Shown piece by piece: positions 35,644 through 48,945 of a DNA stretch of 64,000 nucleotides. A model generated the notes under the pieces. The model did no database searches and had not been told where the DNA came from. It saw nothing but the letters and a program-made list of their open reading frames with translations. Within the stretch, counting starts at the first letter, position 1. Each line of letters opens with the position of its first letter. This stretch comes from Dryas octopetala (lineage: Eukaryota > Streptophyta > Magnoliopsida > Rosales > Rosaceae), in assembly GCA_963921425.1 (NCBI GenBank), contig OY992838.1, forward strand, positions 17,730,085-17,794,084, in the 5' to 3' direction. A program made the position numbers and the translations under genes.

Positions 35644-35877
35644 TATTTCCTCTCACATATACTTTTGAGTGCACATATCAACCCAATTCTTGAGTGTTTA
35701 TCATTGAGAGTATGCCATAGTGAGGATTGGAGTTGAATCTATTATGTATGTATTGATTTAGTTTTGTTTGTCTAATACTTGGATTTGTGTCAAGGATGGC
35801 CTATATGACAATAGAGGAGCGAGGTATGTTATTTGAAATGTTATTAGAATTTGAAGAATACAATTTATATGCCTTGC
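35644..35877 (+). other. Element X, 3' untranslated part, second piece
   Basis: Resumes after the C target duplication with TATTTCCTCTCAC and runs collinear with A 4498-4732. Ends at CTTGC (35873-35877), the target duplication of D. Confidence 0.88.
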
Positions 35878-38011
35878 TGTTGAGTGCTCATTTTACACTA
35901 TTTTATGATACTAACTCCCTAACTCAGAGTGCAAGAACTCGATATTTTGTGTGTTGTTAGTTTGTTTTTGTTTTTATAAGATAAAATGAGCAAAGAAGTG
36001 AAAAGGAGCCAAAAGAGCCATTTTTAGACGTTTCCTAGTCAAACTAGGAAAAATGGAGAAATCCTGGTCTCACCAGGAAATGCTGAATCTCAGTCAAACT
36101 AGGATTCCTAGTCTCACCAGGAAAGATCAAGCTTGAATATGAAGGAATCATGACGATCTAAAGCCAGAAATGAGAAATCCTAGTTGGAGCAGGAAATCCT
36201 GTTTCAACTAGGAAACCTAATCCAAATAGGAAATGGAGTCCTAATGAAGTTAGGAATCATGAGGGGCAAAATGGTAATTGTGAAATCCCAAGTGGTCAAA
36301 AGTCAAAATGGTAAGGAGAAGTGGTCAAAAGTCAAAGTCAACAAGTCAATGGTTCTAGAAGCTTCTGGAAGACATTGGGCCAAAGCACAAATGGATAAGA
36401 TCAATTTTCAGCCAAGAAATTGGGCTTGGGCCAGGCGTGAAAACCCTAAGGAGGGTGCGGCATGGGCTTAGGAGGAAGCCTAGTGGCTGGCGCATGGACT
36501 CAAGTGATGGGCCATGTAATTGGCGCATGAGCTGAAGGCTTTGGGCTTAAGTGACTTGCGCAAGGGGGTTGCTGTTATGTGTATTGGGCTTAAGTGAGTA
36601 TGGCCTTGGTCCATTAGGTCAAGTTACATCAATCCCACATTGGAGAGGAATAGGGAAAGCAGCCCCACTTCCCTCTATAAATATATCTCTAAAAATCAGA
36701 AAAAGGGGTCTGAGGGGGAGTTCTCTTCTTTTAATTTTCGCAGCCCTAGCAGCCCCTCTCTTTTCCTCTTGCCGCAAACCCTAGCAGCCACCCTCTCTCC
36801 TGTTTTTCTTGTGCCGCAGCCACCATCTCCCTTCTCTTTAATTTTTCCTTCTTTTCTCTTGTGGCCGAGCACCCCAGCCCCCTTCTATTGTGTTTTCTTT
36901 TATTTTGTGCTGAACTGAAAGAGGAAGATCAAGTGCAACTGCCTAGCAGCAGCCATCTCCAGCAGCCACACCATCACCATCTCGCTGCCACCTTGCCGAG
37001 CATCCCAACCTCCTTGCCGTGGAGCCCAAGGCCAAGCAGCCCCATTGCACACCACCATTGCAGCCGCACCTCCACCTTGCTGCCCCGGCTTGATCTCTCT
37101 CCCTTTCTTTTATTTTCATTGTTTTAATTATGCATTATTTATTTGTGAATTTAATTATGTGTAGCTGAATATTGGGCTAGGGCTAGGATGAAGCCCTAGC
37201 GATGCTGCTTACTCTCACTATGGATTATTGATTTTTAATTATTTACATGTTGACAAATCTTGGATCTCTGTTTAAATTGAATCTATTTGTTTCGCATCTT
37301 TGACTGATTACCTTAGGTTGCATGCATCTAGATATATGTTGTGAAACTAAATAAGCTCGAAAGGATGATAGTTTCAATAGGCAACAAGTGGATATCCTAA
37401 GATAATATTCATGGGAAAAGGGATCATAGAGGACATAGGGTACATTAATTTGGAGCTATGCGCTATGTGTTTGTCACTCTCACAGATCGTAATGACTCTT
37501 GCATGGGTAACAGCTGCCTTAGCTTAGCACTAGGGAACATGCAAGTTAACTGGCTAAGGAAGGCCCAAGAAGCTCTTAGTTTATGCACAGTAAGGGGAGT
37601 AATTGCTAAAAGTAACTAGCCAAACCTTTTAGTAGACGAACTTTGTTGACATGTTTATATATTGATTGTTAATATCCATAGTAGAGTGAATGGTATGCTA
37701 GTGGTGGATTCTGACCCCTAGTGTTTCTTTATTATTGTTTTATCCAAATTCATTCAGTTGTTATTTTAAAGTTTTGTCATTTATCTGTTAGTTTGTCTAG
37801 TCTCAAAAACCAATCAAAACCCCCCATTTGCGTGTGTGAGTTAGAGTTGATTTAATCGAATTTAATTAAGTTAGTGATCATAACACTAGTACAATTCCCT
37901 GTGGGATCGACCTCGTATTTGTAAGCTTTGCTACTCCGCGATTCGTGCACTTGCGAGTTAACCTAGAGCTCAGAAAAGGGTATTTAATTTGCTCTAGGAA
38001 AACATACAACA
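35878..38011 (+). repeat. 5' LTR of element D
   Basis: 2134 bp. U3 carries the inverted-repeat cluster (36020-36260), a TATA box TATAAATA (36676-36683) preceded by CCCTC, and a CT-rich transcript start region. U5 shares two conserved blocks with the A-type LTR (37496-37590 and 37905-37960). Proline/serine-rich frames at 36640-37127 are repeated in the other LTR and have no domain. Confidence 0.94.
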
Positions 38012-38017
38012 AGTTTT

Positions 38018-38035
38018 TGGCGCTGTTGCCGGGGA
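38018..38035 (+). other. Primer binding site, tRNA-Asp type (element D)
   Basis: TGGCGCTGTTGCCGGGGA, one change from the A and H sites, after an AGTTTT spacer. Confidence 0.9.
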
Positions 38036-38150
38036 ATTGTTATTTGTGTTGATTGCTAGTTTAATTATCTTTAGTTAAGTCATTTTAGTTAGGTTTTATT
38101 TTCTGTTTTTATTTTTGGTTCTCACTGAATTCTCTTGTTTCTAAGGTACA

Positions 38151-41100
38151 ATGGAAGAATCAAATTCGAAGATCACTCCTCTTTCACGCGTAGAAGGCCA
38201 AAAGGTGTTGAGTGCGTACAAGGGAAGACCGAGACTCAATTGGACACCATTAAGGATGAGGTCGACTCTTGTGTCGTCGAAAGGAAGTGAATCTGAAGAA
38301 GCATATGAAGAAGAGAAATCAGAAGAGGAGGCCGAGGAGACCTTGCAGCCGAATGCATCTCAAATGAGAATACCTTTGAGTGATTATTCGTCTCCAACGC
38401 TTCTAGCTCAACCTACGTGCATTGTTTACTCTCAAGTGGAAGCTGATTTTGAACTTTCAAGTGGGACAATCAAACTTCTTCCATCATTTCATGGTTTAGA
38501 AGGAGAAGATCCCTACGTGCATCTTAAGGAATTTCATGCGATATGCGAGATTGGCAAGCTGAGGGGGTTGAGCGATGATCAAAGGAAGTTAAGGTTATTT
38601 CCATTCTCTCTTAAAGATAAAGCTAAACATTGGTTGTTTTCCTTGCAGGTCGCTTCTATTAAAACATGGGAGGAACTGGCATCTAAGTTTCTTCTGAGGT
38701 TCTATCCAGTTAGCAAGACTACCATCATGAGGAAGCAGATCTTAGGGTTTACACAATCAGAGGACGAAGTGTTTCATGAGAGTTGGGAAAGGTACCAAGA
38801 GCTTCTGACTTCGTGTCCGCACCACAATTTTGCCCCGTGGATGCAGATTGAGTACTTTTATGAGGGTTTGTTGGATCAAGATCGTAGTATGGTGGACATG
38901 ACATGTGGAGGAGCACTGAAAAAGAAGACTTTTGAGGAAGCATGGACACTCTTTGACACATTGGCGTTGAGTTCACAGCAGTGGAATAGACGGAAAAGAG
39001 TGGAAAAGAAGTCAGCTATGGAAGCTGAGATGTCTGAGCTCAAACAGATGATGCAGGTTTTGATGGCAAATCAGGAAGCTAGGCCATCACATGGAGAGGC
39101 ATGTTTCGAGGTTGAAAGAGTTCAAGCTAGACCAAATGTACAGTCCCCAGTTGAGCAGCGAAGTACTTATTTGGAGGACATGATGGCTGCATTAGCCCAG
39201 AGTACAACTTCGATGTCTAATGATACCAAGTCATTCATGAACAAAACTGAGGAGCAGTTGAATGTCACAGCTAAAGCTATTTCAAGTTTGGGTGCCCAAT
39301 TGGAACAAGTGACTTTGACCTTGGACAAAGTGGTAAAGGGTGCACCAATTCAGGATAGGGCCGAAGCAATCACTACTTTGAGAAGTGGGAAAGTGATTGA
39401 CAACAAAGTGGGCACTACTCAAGAGGATAATCCGGGTACTGAGGATGAGGTTGAGATATTAGAGCCTGAACAAGTGGAAAAGTACAAGAGGGATAAAGTT
39501 AAGGTTAAGGATGAGAAAGAGGAGGAAAGAAAGAAACAAGAAAAGCACATTGCTACGCATGCTAGCAAGAAGGCCGAGATCACTTCTTCTATTCCAAGAG
39601 CTCCATTACCTTTCCCTCAACGCCAAAGGAAGCAGAGTAAGGACGAGCAAGCTAAGGAAATTTTGGAGATGTTTAAGAAAGTGGAAATCAACATTCCTTT
39701 GCTTGATGCTATTCAGCAGATTCCTAAGTATGCCAAGTTTTTGAAGGAATTGTGCACACACAAGAGAAAATTCAAAGAGCATGAGCAGGTGTGTCTGAGT
39801 GAAGAAGTAAGTGCGGTTTTGCAGAGGAAGCTGCCACCAAAGTTGAAAGACCCTGGCAGTTTTACGATTCCATGTTTGGTTGGGGATCACAAGTTTGAGA
39901 AGGCATTGCTGGATTTGGGAGCAAGTATTAATTTGATGCCGTATTCAGTTTTCGCACAGTTGGGCATAGGAGATCTTAAACCTACTAGTGTTACTCTTCA
40001 ATTGGCAGATCGTTCAGTTAAGGTTCCAAAAGGTGTGCTTGAAGATGTGCTGGTCCGGGTTGCAGATTTGATCATGCCCGCTGATTTTATCATTCTTGAA
40101 ATGGAGGACACCCCAATTAGAGGGAATGAGCTACCGATCATATTGGGAAGACCGTTCATGGCCACGGCGAACACCAAGATTGATGTGAGTAATGGGAAGT
40201 TGACAATGTCTGTACTTGGTGAAACAGTTGAGTTTGATGTTTTTGGTGCAATGAGGTATCCAAAGGAGGAGGACGATTGCTTGAGGATTGATAGTTTGGA
40301 CCCATTGGTGGAGGAAGTGTGCGAAACTAGCCTTGCAGAAGATACATTGGAGGTTGCTTTGGGAACACCAGAGTCCAGTGAATTAGATGAAATCGTGGAA
40401 ACAACTCTTACACGTTTAGAAGGCACCCGACCTTTCAGAAATAAGTGGTTCAACCAGTTTGAAATGCTAGTACCCACTAATCAGAAGACACTTCCATCTA
40501 TTGAGCAAGCACCTAAGTTGGAACTGAAACCGTTACCGAAGCACTTGAAATATGCATTTTTGGGAGAGAATGAGACCTTGCCTGTGATTATTGCAGCTAA
40601 TTTGAGTGCAAGCGAGGAAGAAAGACTCTTGAGAATTCTGAAGGAAAATCGGTTAGCATTGGGATGGACCATAGCCGATATCAAGGGGATCTCACCCACA
40701 GTGTGTATGCACAGAATTTTACTTGAGGAGGAATCCAAGCCTACTCGTGATGCCCAAAGAAGACTAAATCCAACTCTGAAGGAAGTTGTGCGTAATGAGG
40801 TAATCAAATTGTTGGATGTTGGTATTATTTATCCTATTAGTGATTCAAAGTGGGTTAGTCCTGTTCAAGTAGTGCCAAAGAAAAGTGGTATTACTGTGGT
40901 GAAGAATGAGCATAATGAGTTGGTTCCCCAAAGGACACAAACCGGTTGGCGTGTTTGTATTGACTATCGAAAGCTGAACACCGCGACAAGAAAGGATCAT
41001 TTTCCTTTGCCATTTATTGACCAGATGTTGGAAAGGTTGGCTGGCCATAGTCACTATTGCTTTTTGGATGGTTATAGTGGGTACAATCAGATTGCTATTG

Positions 41101-43403
41101 CGCCCGAGGATCAAGAGAAGACCATGTTCACATGTCCATTTGGTACATTTGCTTATAGGAGGATGCCATTCGGATTGTGCAATGCGCCCGCAACATTTCA
41201 GAGATGCATGATGTCTATTTTCTCCGATATGGTGGAACGAATCATTGAGGTATTTATGGATGATTTCTCTGTTTTTGGTTCGTCTTTTGATGCATGTCTG
41301 GATAATTTGTCTTTAGTTCTGAAAAGATGTCAAGAAGCCACTCTAGTGCTTAATTGGGAGAAATGTCACTTCATGGTTCAACAAGGGATAGTATTGGGTC
41401 ATGTGATTTCAAAAGAGGGCATACAAGTTGATAAGGCCAAGATTGATGTGATACAAAGATTGCCGCCTCCGTCGAGTGTTAAAGAAGTAAGGAGTTTTCT
41501 AGGCCATGCTGGGAATAGGAGGTTCATCAAGGATTTTTCCAAGATCTCCAGGCCTTTGTGCACCTTATTGCAAAAAGAGGTGAATTTCGAGTTTAATGAG
41601 GATTGCTTGGTTGCCTTTAACAAATTGAAGAAGCTACTCACTTCCGCTCCGATCATCATGCCACCCGATTGGAACTTGCCGTTTGAGCTTATGTGTGATG
41701 CAAGTGACTATGCTGTTGGAGCTGTTTTGGGTCAGAGAGTTGATAAGCTGCCACATGTGATCTTTTATGCAAGCAGGACTCTGAATGATACACAGTTGAA
41801 CTATTCTACTACAGAGAAGGAGTTGCTTGCTGTGATCTTTGCCTTGGAGAAATTTAGAAGTTATTTGATTGGGTCGAAGATTATCATCTACACGGATCAT
41901 GCCGCTCTCAAGTATCTGCTGAATAAGAAAGACGCCAAGCCGAGGTTGATTAGATGGACTCTGTTGCTACAGGAATTTGATATTGAGATCAAGGATAAGA
42001 AAGGTTGTGAGAATGTGGTAGCAGACCATTTGAATAGACTCGTCAATGAGGAACAGTCTAAAGAGGACACACTACCGTTACGAGAGTCATTCCCGGACGA
42101 GCAGCTTTTTGCCATCTTGACTACTCCATGGTATGCTGACATAGCAAATTATTTAGCAAGTGGAGTGTTGCCCAATGATCTGACACACTACCAAAGGAAG
42201 AAGTTTTTGCATGATGTCAGACAGTATGTGTGGGATGATCCTTATTTGTTCAAATATGGATCAGATCAGTTGATAAGACGATGTGTACCGGAAATGGAGC
42301 AGAGGAATGTCATTGAGATGTGTCATTCTAAAGAGTGTGGAGGCCATGGAGGAGGAACTAAGACTGCTTACAAGATTCTTCAAGCAGGTTTCTTTTGGCC
42401 TACTATTTTTCATGACTGTCATCAGTTTTACCTCACATGCGATAGATGTCAGAAGATGGGAAATATTTCTGCTCGTGATCAGATGCCGTTGAACTTTATG
42501 TTGGAAGTTGAGATCTTTGATGTTTGGGGTATAGATTTCATGGGGCCATTTCCATCTTCTTTTGGATATGAGTACATTCTAGTAGGAGTTGATTATGTGT
42601 CTAAGTGGGTGGAAGCTGTCGCTTGTAGGACTAATGATGCTCGAGTGGTCTTGAATTTCCTTAAGACCAATATCTTTGCACGATTTGGTATCCCGAGAGC
42701 AATCATTAGTGATGGGGGATCGCATTTTTGCAATAAGCTGTTTGAGGCCGTGATGAAGAAGTATGGAATAAGGCATAAAGTGGCTACTCCCTATCATCCA
42801 CAGACGAGTGGGCAAGTGGAAATATCGAATCGTGAGATCAAGTTCATTTTGGAAAGAACAGTGCTCGCCAATAGGAAGGATTGGTCTACCAAGCTTAATG
42901 ATGCATTGTGGGCTTATCGCACCACTTACAAGACACCCATTGGAATGTCTCCGTTTCGACTGATCTATGGGAAAGCTTGTCATTTACCAGTTGAGCTAGA
43001 GCATAAGGCATATTGGGCGATTAAGAAGTTCAATTTTGATATTCATTCCGCTGGTGAGAAAAGGAAGTTGCAACTTAGTGAGCTGGAGGAAATACGACAT
43101 TTCGCATATGAGAATGCTAAGTTGTACAAGGAAAGGACCAAGAGGTACCATGATAAGAAGCTACGCCCAAGAGAATTCTTTGTTGGAGGGAAGGTGTTAT
43201 TATATGATACAAGATTACGTCTCTTCCCAGGCAAGTTGCGTTCGAGATGGACCGGACCTTATGAGGTGATTAGAGTGTTTCCCTATGGTACAGTTGAAAT
43301 CAAGAATCCGAAGAATGGGAACATATTTAAGGTCAATGGTCATCGTGTGAAACCTTTCCTTGAACCTGATTTTGAGCTGAACCAAGAAAAAATTGATTTC
43401 TAG
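38151..43403 (+). CDS. Gag-Pol polyprotein: Gag-protease-RT-RNase H-integrase (element D)
   Basis: 1750 residues in one frame. Capsid-type Gag domain about 80-290 ([26 protein letters not shown]); no CCHC zinc knuckle. A charged linker, then protease D588-L-G-A-S with [21 protein letters not shown] (D973) and FMDD (D1037, D1038). RNase H: D1183 (CDASD), E1224 (TEKELLA), D1249 (YTDH), D1292 (ADHLNR). Integrase: H1392, H1399, C1430, C1433 zinc site, D1462, D1521, E1557 with exactly 35 residues between the last two, then a GPY/F-type C-terminus ([10 protein letters not shown]). All catalytic residues are present, so it looks able to supply enzymes in trans. DLGAS protease spelling is, from memory, usual in this lineage. 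TTTCTAAG/GT just before the ATG resembles a splice acceptor. Confidence 0.95.
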   Translation: MEESNSKITPLSRVEGQKVLSAYKGRPRLNWTPLRMRSTLVSSKGSESEEAYEEEKSEEEAEETLQPNASQMRIPLSDYSSPTLLAQPTCIVYSQVEADFELSSGTIKLLPSFHGLEGEDPYVHLKEFHAICEIGKLRGLSDDQRKLRLFPFSLKDKAKHWLFSLQVASIKTWEELASKFLLRFYPVSKTTIMRKQILGFTQSEDEVFHESWERYQELLTSCPHHNFAPWMQIEYFYEGLLDQDRSMVDMTCGGALKKKTFEEAWTLFDTLALSSQQWNRRKRVEKKSAMEAEMSELKQMMQVLMANQEARPSHGEACFEVERVQARPNVQSPVEQRSTYLEDMMAALAQSTTSMSNDTKSFMNKTEEQLNVTAKAISSLGAQLEQVTLTLDKVVKGAPIQDRAEAITTLRSGKVIDNKVGTTQEDNPGTEDEVEILEPEQVEKYKRDKVKVKDEKEEERKKQEKHIATHASKKAEITSSIPRAPLPFPQRQRKQSKDEQAKEILEMFKKVEINIPLLDAIQQIPKYAKFLKELCTHKRKFKEHEQVCLSEEVSAVLQRKLPPKLKDPGSFTIPCLVGDHKFEKALLDLGASINLMPYSVFAQLGIGDLKPTSVTLQLADRSVKVPKGVLEDVLVRVADLIMPADFIILEMEDTPIRGNELPIILGRPFMATANTKIDVSNGKLTMSVLGETVEFDVFGAMRYPKEEDDCLRIDSLDPLVEEVCETSLAEDTLEVALGTPESSELDEIVETTLTRLEGTRPFRNKWFNQFEMLVPTNQKTLPSIEQAPKLELKPLPKHLKYAFLGENETLPVIIAANLSASEEERLLRILKENRLALGWTIADIKGISPTVCMHRILLEEESKPTRDAQRRLNPTLKEVVRNEVIKLLDVGIIYPISDSKWVSPVQVVPKKSGITVVKNEHNELVPQRTQTGWRVCIDYRKLNTATRKDHFPLPFIDQMLERLAGHSHYCFLDGYSGYNQIAIAPEDQEKTMFTCPFGTFAYRRMPFGLCNAPATFQRCMMSIFSDMVERIIEVFMDDFSVFGSSFDACLDNLSLVLKRCQEATLVLNWEKCHFMVQQGIVLGHVISKEGIQVDKAKIDVIQRLPPPSSVKEVRSFLGHAGNRRFIKDFSKISRPLCTLLQKEVNFEFNEDCLVAFNKLKKLLTSAPIIMPPDWNLPFELMCDASDYAVGAVLGQRVDKLPHVIFYASRTLNDTQLNYSTTEKELLAVIFALEKFRSYLIGSKIIIYTDHAALKYLLNKKDAKPRLIRWTLLLQEFDIEIKDKKGCENVVADHLNRLVNEEQSKEDTLPLRESFPDEQLFAILTTPWYADIANYLASGVLPNDLTHYQRKKFLHDVRQYVWDDPYLFKYGSDQLIRRCVPEMEQRNVIEMCHSKECGGHGGGTKTAYKILQAGFFWPTIFHDCHQFYLTCDRCQKMGNISARDQMPLNFMLEVEIFDVWGIDFMGPFPSSFGYEYILVGVDYVSKWVEAVACRTNDARVVLNFLKTNIFARFGIPRAIISDGGSHFCNKLFEAVMKKYGIRHKVATPYHPQTSGQVEISNREIKFILERTVLANRKDWSTKLNDALWAYRTTYKTPIGMSPFRLIYGKACHLPVELEHKAYWAIKKFNFDIHSAGEKRKLQLSELEEIRHFAYENAKLYKERTKRYHDKKLRPREFFVGGKVLLYDTRLRLFPGKLRSRWTGPYEVIRVFPYGTVEIKNPKNGNIFKVNGHRVKPFLEPDFELNQEKIDF

Positions 43404-44823
43404 TACAAGACTAGGTCTGGCTGAAGACGTGAAACTTAGCGCTTCTTGGGAGGCAACCCAAGGGATGGATGACGACGGGGAGGTGATTTTGTACATATGC
43501 GTGGGCGAGCCATTTTCACATCAGCCAAGGTACGTTTTCACCCTCTCTTTGCTCCGTTCATTAGTTTTGTTTTATTTGATGTTTTTCCCTTCCTCTTTTC
43601 ATTACATTGTGCATTACATTTGTCATTCATTTAAACATTGAGGACAATGTTTCTTTTAAGTTTGGGGGTGGGGAATGCAATGCATTTTTAGTTTTTAGTG
43701 TGTAAAAAAAAAAAAAAAAAATTTTTACTTTTGTTGTAAATTAAGGGTATCAAACCCACATTAAAATGCATCTGTTCTTAAGATTTCATTCACCGTAGTG
43801 ATGGATTCGAATCTTTAGAAGCATGCAACAGTGTTTTTGAGTGTTTTTGTTTGTTTTAAGTCTTGAGTCCCCAACTAATTGATTTCATTATGTATGGTTA
43901 TTTTGAGCATGTCTAGCTTGTATATATAGTATGTATTCTTCTTTATCTAGTATTGTTTCGTAACATGCTTTACAACTCTATGGACTTGTGGCCTTGTTTT
44001 CATGAGCTTAAGTGATGACTTGCATGCTTAGAGATGCATATACTTAATAGAGTAGACTTGTATGACCTAAGTGAGCTTTTGAGCCCTGTACTTCAATTCT
44101 TGAGTGTTAACGTTACTCTAATATTTTCTTGTCATATAAAGTCGTTGTGATCTCATTATTCTCTATTTTGATTAAGTACTTGGAATATAATTGTGAATTA
44201 AAGAGCTAGAACTTCTCTCTTATTCTATACAAAGCATGAATATAACTACATAAATCTTAGGAGATGATATTAGGCCTTGTTTGTTTTTAACCCATAGCCT
44301 AAAGCCTACCCTATGTTATAACCCTAGTCAAACATTTTGAGCCTAATGACCTTTTCTTTGTTCACCCCTATACCAAACCCTAAGTTTGGGGGAGTTTCAC
44401 TCCTCTACCCGTTTACCTTACCTATGAATTTGCATGGAGTTGGTGAAAATGTGAGGTTGAAAAGAAATGTCTATGCGTAGCTTGATGTAAAAGGAAAATG
44501 AATTGTGCTTAAGAGTGTTTGTCGTTCCCTTTCAAAAAAAAAAAAAAAAAAATCAAGAATCAAAAATCAAAGGGAAGGGACGATTTCAAAAGATTGAAGA
44601 AGGAAAGTGTTCGAATTTGAGCTATGAGTGCAAATTATGCAAGGAATACCTCTATTGTTTTCTTTGTGCAAATCCATAGTCTGTAGCCCTTGGTTATCCC
44701 TTTCATTTCAATACTTTATCCTAACCTAAGCCTCCATTACAACCCGCATAAAAGTCCGAATTGATCTTGGGAGAAATGTGGTTCATTATGTGGAGTCTAG
44801 ATAAAAGGGAAGCTTATGGTTAT
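43404..44823 (+). other. 3' untranslated region of element D, first piece
   Basis: No env-like frame. Contains the hairpin cassette (43415-43461), CATTGAGGACAATG (43636-43649) plus AAGTTTGGGGGTG (43658-43670), A17-18 runs, and AAGTTTGGGGG (44382-44392). Ends at GTTAT (44819-44823), target duplication of E. The region resumes at 52991-53445. Confidence 0.82.
43415..43461 (+). other. Conserved post-stop hairpin cassette (element D)
   Basis: GTCTGGCTGAAGAC (43415-43428), then TTAGCGCT and TTGGGAGGCAACCCAA (43446-43461). Starts 12 bases after the polyprotein stop. Confidence 0.75.
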
Positions 44824-46414
44824 TGTTGATGTGTTTTCATAGAAAAAAATAAACAATTATCTCATTCTAAGTTTACTCGCAAGTGCACGAATCGCATCAA
44901 TAGCAAAGCAGACAAGCACGAGGTCGATCCCACAGGGAATGGTTAATAAACAACAAATCAATGCAATTAATCACTAGAATAACTAAATGGGGGGTTTTGA
45001 AAGATGGAAACACACGCACACATCACCACACACACGCACACTTTATTCTATCTTGCAATGTTAAGTTTTCGGTTTCAAATCAGATAAGCATGCAATAACC
45101 ATCCAAGGCTAATGATAGTTAATTTGAACACAACATATTAAAGTTTGACAGCTAAAAAGGTTTGGCTAGTTACTTTCTCACCATTGTTCTCCTAATGCAT
45201 AAACTAAGAGCTTCTTGGGCCTTCCTTAGCTAGTTAACCTACATGTTCCCTAGTTCAAGCTAAGGCAGCTGTTACCCATGCAGGAGTCATTAAGTTTTAT
45301 GAGAACGTCAAACATGCACAACATATAAGCTTTGACTATTTCCTTATAGAGGTCGCCCAACCCCACTACCAAGAATAATCCCTTATTCCCTTGTTACTTG
45401 TGGTTTAGTGTCTTTGACTATTTCACAGCTAAACCTAACAGATAAACTAGATGCAATTACCCTAAGGTGGCCAGTCAAAGGATGCAAACAACTAGTGACG
45501 GGGGTTCTAATAGATAGTGGAAATTTAATACGCGCAAACATCAAACTAACAGACCAAGAGACGGATAAACGATTTGTTAAAGCATACGAATCCATTAATC
45601 GACCTACGACTAACATGCAAGATAGAATAACTAACCTACATAATTAAATAAAACAAATAAAAACAAAACAGCAACCAATAAATAAAATCCCAATTCATGC
45701 TTGCAAAAGGAAATCAGAAACGCAAAGTTAATGAATTTAAAGGCTTACACGAATTGAAATCAGAAATATAAAATTAAAGGAACAACTAAACAACTAAATT
45801 AGATTGCATAAATTAAATTGCATAAGCATAAACATAAACAACTAACTAAAATCAGAACCAAAGCTACAACTAATGGAATTTAGAAACTTAATTAAATAAA
45901 TTCAGAGTCACAAGATAATGAATTCAGAAACATAAACTAATATGAAATAAGAAAACAAGACTAAAAATCAAAGAAACCAAGTGAGAGGCTGCGGCAAGGC
46001 AAGAGAGAAGGCAACCTCCACAAGCAATTGGCTCACGGCTGGGGTGAGCTAGGGCTTGCGGCAATGGGGTCCTCCTTCATTGCTTCCACGCCTCTCCTCT
46101 CTCTCTCACCCTTCGGCTATTCCTCACAAAAATAATGGCTTAACTAGAAACCTAAAACAGAAAAATAAAACTAGGAGAAGAGAAGGGAATTTCGGCTGGA
46201 GTGTGTAGGTGCAAAAAGTGTGATCTAGGGTTCTGAATGAAGGGGATTTAAATAGAGGAACATTCCTTGAGAGGCAAGGAGGCTGAAGCTTGCGGCTGCT
46301 AGGGTTTCCCTTTCCTAGTGGCTTGCGGCTTCAGCTAGGGCTAGCTGACTAGGGCCTTGCGTGTTGGGCTGCTCCCTTTGGGCTTAAGTGCTCACGCCTA
46401 GCCTAGCTAGGGTC

Positions 46415-48945
46415 TGATGAGTGTGCATTTTGCATCACTTTATGATACTAATTCCTTAACCTAGAGTGTTAGAACTCGCTATTTTGTGTTTCTTGTCTTG
46501 TTTTTGTGTTTTCAGGTCAAATGAAGCAGAAATGAGAAAAAGAAGCAAATGGAGCCATTTTGGGACATTTCCTGGCCAAACCAGGAAAACGAGTGAAATC
46601 CTGGTCAAACCAGGAAAAGTGCAGAAATCCTAGTCAAATGAGGATTCCTAGTCACACTAGGAAACATCAAGTCCAGAACCATCATTGCGGAGCCAGAAAT
46701 GTGAAATCCTGATTCAAACAGGAAATCCTGGTTGAACTAGGAAACCTAACCCAACTAGGGAAAGGAGTCCTAGTGACACTAGGAGACCCCAGGGGCAATA
46801 TGGTCATTACGAGAAGTCGAAATGGATAAGGAATCTCTCATTTTCAAGAAATCCTAGTTGCACCAGGAAATGTTTTTCAAGGTTCCAGAAGCGTCCAGAA
46901 GGTGGTGGACATCCATGGAAATGAATGGAGGGAAGAAATGAATTTGAATTCAAATGGAAATGAGGGGCAAAATGGGAAGTCAAAAGTGGAGGGCCCATGG
47001 GCCCTAGGGATGCCGAACCAAGTGGGCCATGCATGCACATGCATGGGCCCAAACCCTAGCAGCCCAAAAGCCACACGCAAGGAGGAAGATGGCAGCCCAT
47101 GCATGCGCATGCATGCCATGCAAACCCTAGCAAGACAAGGGGCCATGCGCAGGCCCAAGGTGACAAGCCCAAGGTGGAAGCCCATGGAGTGAAACCCTAG
47201 CCCATCTTGTGCAAGCTACTGAAGCCCAACATGCAAGCCCAAAGGGACCAGCCCATGCACCAAGGAGGGACCCTAGCTAGGCTAGGCGTGAGCCACTTAA
47301 GCCCAAAGGGGGAAGCCCATGCCGCAAGGCCCTAGTCAGCTAACCCTAGCTAAAGCCGCAAGGCACTAGGAGAAGGAAAACCCTATGCAGCCGCAAGTCT
47401 CTTCCTTGCCTCTCAAGGAAGTCTTCTCCTATTTAAACCTCCTCATTCAGACTTTTAGAGACACTTTTTATTCCTCCTAGGTTCAGCCGAATTCTCTCTT
47501 CTCTCTCTTAGTTTTATTTTGCTGATTTAGGTTTTTAGTTTCAGACTTTCATTCTTGTAAGGTGAGCCGAATTCAGAGAGAGGTTTAGGAAGAGGGTGGC
47601 GTGACATCAAGAGGGAAGGATCACCTGCTGCCACAAGCCCAAGCTCACCTTGCCGTGAGCCAATTGCTTGTGCTAGGTGCCTCCTCCTTCCTCCCTCCTT
47701 GCCGCAGCCCCCATTTGTTGCACCTCTGATTTTTGTTTTCCTTTTCCTTTTAGTTTCTATTGTTATTGTTGGATCATGTTACTGATTTTATTAAATTAAT
47801 TTGCTGGTTTAATTCAGTTGTCTTTTTATTTATTTTATAGCTTTGGTTCTGATTTTAGTTAGTTGTTATTTAATCTTTGCAATCTGATTTTTATTTAGTT
47901 ATCTCTTTATTGCTTTTAATTCATGTTGCTGATTTCCTTTTGTTTACGCTTTTAGTTTCTTTAATTTCGCGTTCCTGATTCTATTTAGTTTATGCACTTT
48001 AAATTAATTGTTTAGTTTATGTTTCTAAGTTTGTTCAGTTTGCGTTTCTGATTTCCGTTAACAATCATGAATTGGGATTTTATTTATTTGTTAGTTTCTG
48101 TTTTCTTTTATTTATTAGTTTTAATTATGTAGGTTAGTTATTCTATCTTGCATGTTAGTCGTAGGTCGATTAATGGATTTGCATGTTCTAACAAATCGTT
48201 TATCCGTCTCTTGGTCTGTTAGTTTGATGTTTGCGCATATTAAATTTCCACTATCTATTAAAACCCCCGTCACTAGTTGTTTGCATCCTTTGACTGGCCA
48301 CCTTAGGGTAATTGCATCTAGTTTATCCGTTAGGTTTAGCTGTGAAATATTCAAAGACACTAAACCACAAGTAACAAGGGAATAAGGGATTATTCTTGGT
48401 AGTGGGGTTGGGCGACCTCTATAAGGAAATAGTCAAAGCTTATATGTTGTGCATGTTTGACGTTCTCATAAAACTTAATGACTCCTGCATGGGTAACAGC
48501 TGCCCTAGCTTGAACTAGGGAACATGTAGGTTAACTAGCTAAGGAAGGCCCAAGAAGCTCTTAGTTTATGCATTAGGAGAACAATGGCGAGAAAGTAACT
48601 AGCCAAACCTTTTTAGCTGTCAAACTTTAATATGTTGTGTTCAAATTAACTGTCATTAGCCTTGGATGGTTATTGCATGCTTATCTGATTTGAAACTGAA
48701 AATTAACATTGCAAGATAGAATAAAGTGTGTGTGTGTGTGTGGTGATGTGTGCGTGTGTTCCATCCTTTCAAAACCCCCCATTTAGTTATTCTAGTGATT
48801 AATTGCATTGATTTATTGTATATTAACCATTCCCTGTGGGATCGACCTCGTGCTTGTACGCTTTGCTACTGATGCGATTCGTGCACTTGCGAGTAAACTT
48901 AGAATGAGGTATTTGTTTATTTTATTCTAAGAAAACACATCAACA
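46415..48945 (+). mobile_element. Solo LTR F (A-type), TSD GGGTC
   Basis: 2531 bp, TGATGAGTG ... CATCAACA, flanked by GGGTC at 46410-46414 and 48946-48950. Closely similar to the LTRs of A. Relative to A's U3 it has one additional inverted-repeat unit near 46575-46620. No internal sequence. Confidence 0.94.

Noticed and set aside
43404..44823. Search for an env-like frame downstream of pol in D
   Set aside because: Only short frames, no signal peptide or membrane segment pattern; the region is AT-rich untranslated sequence.
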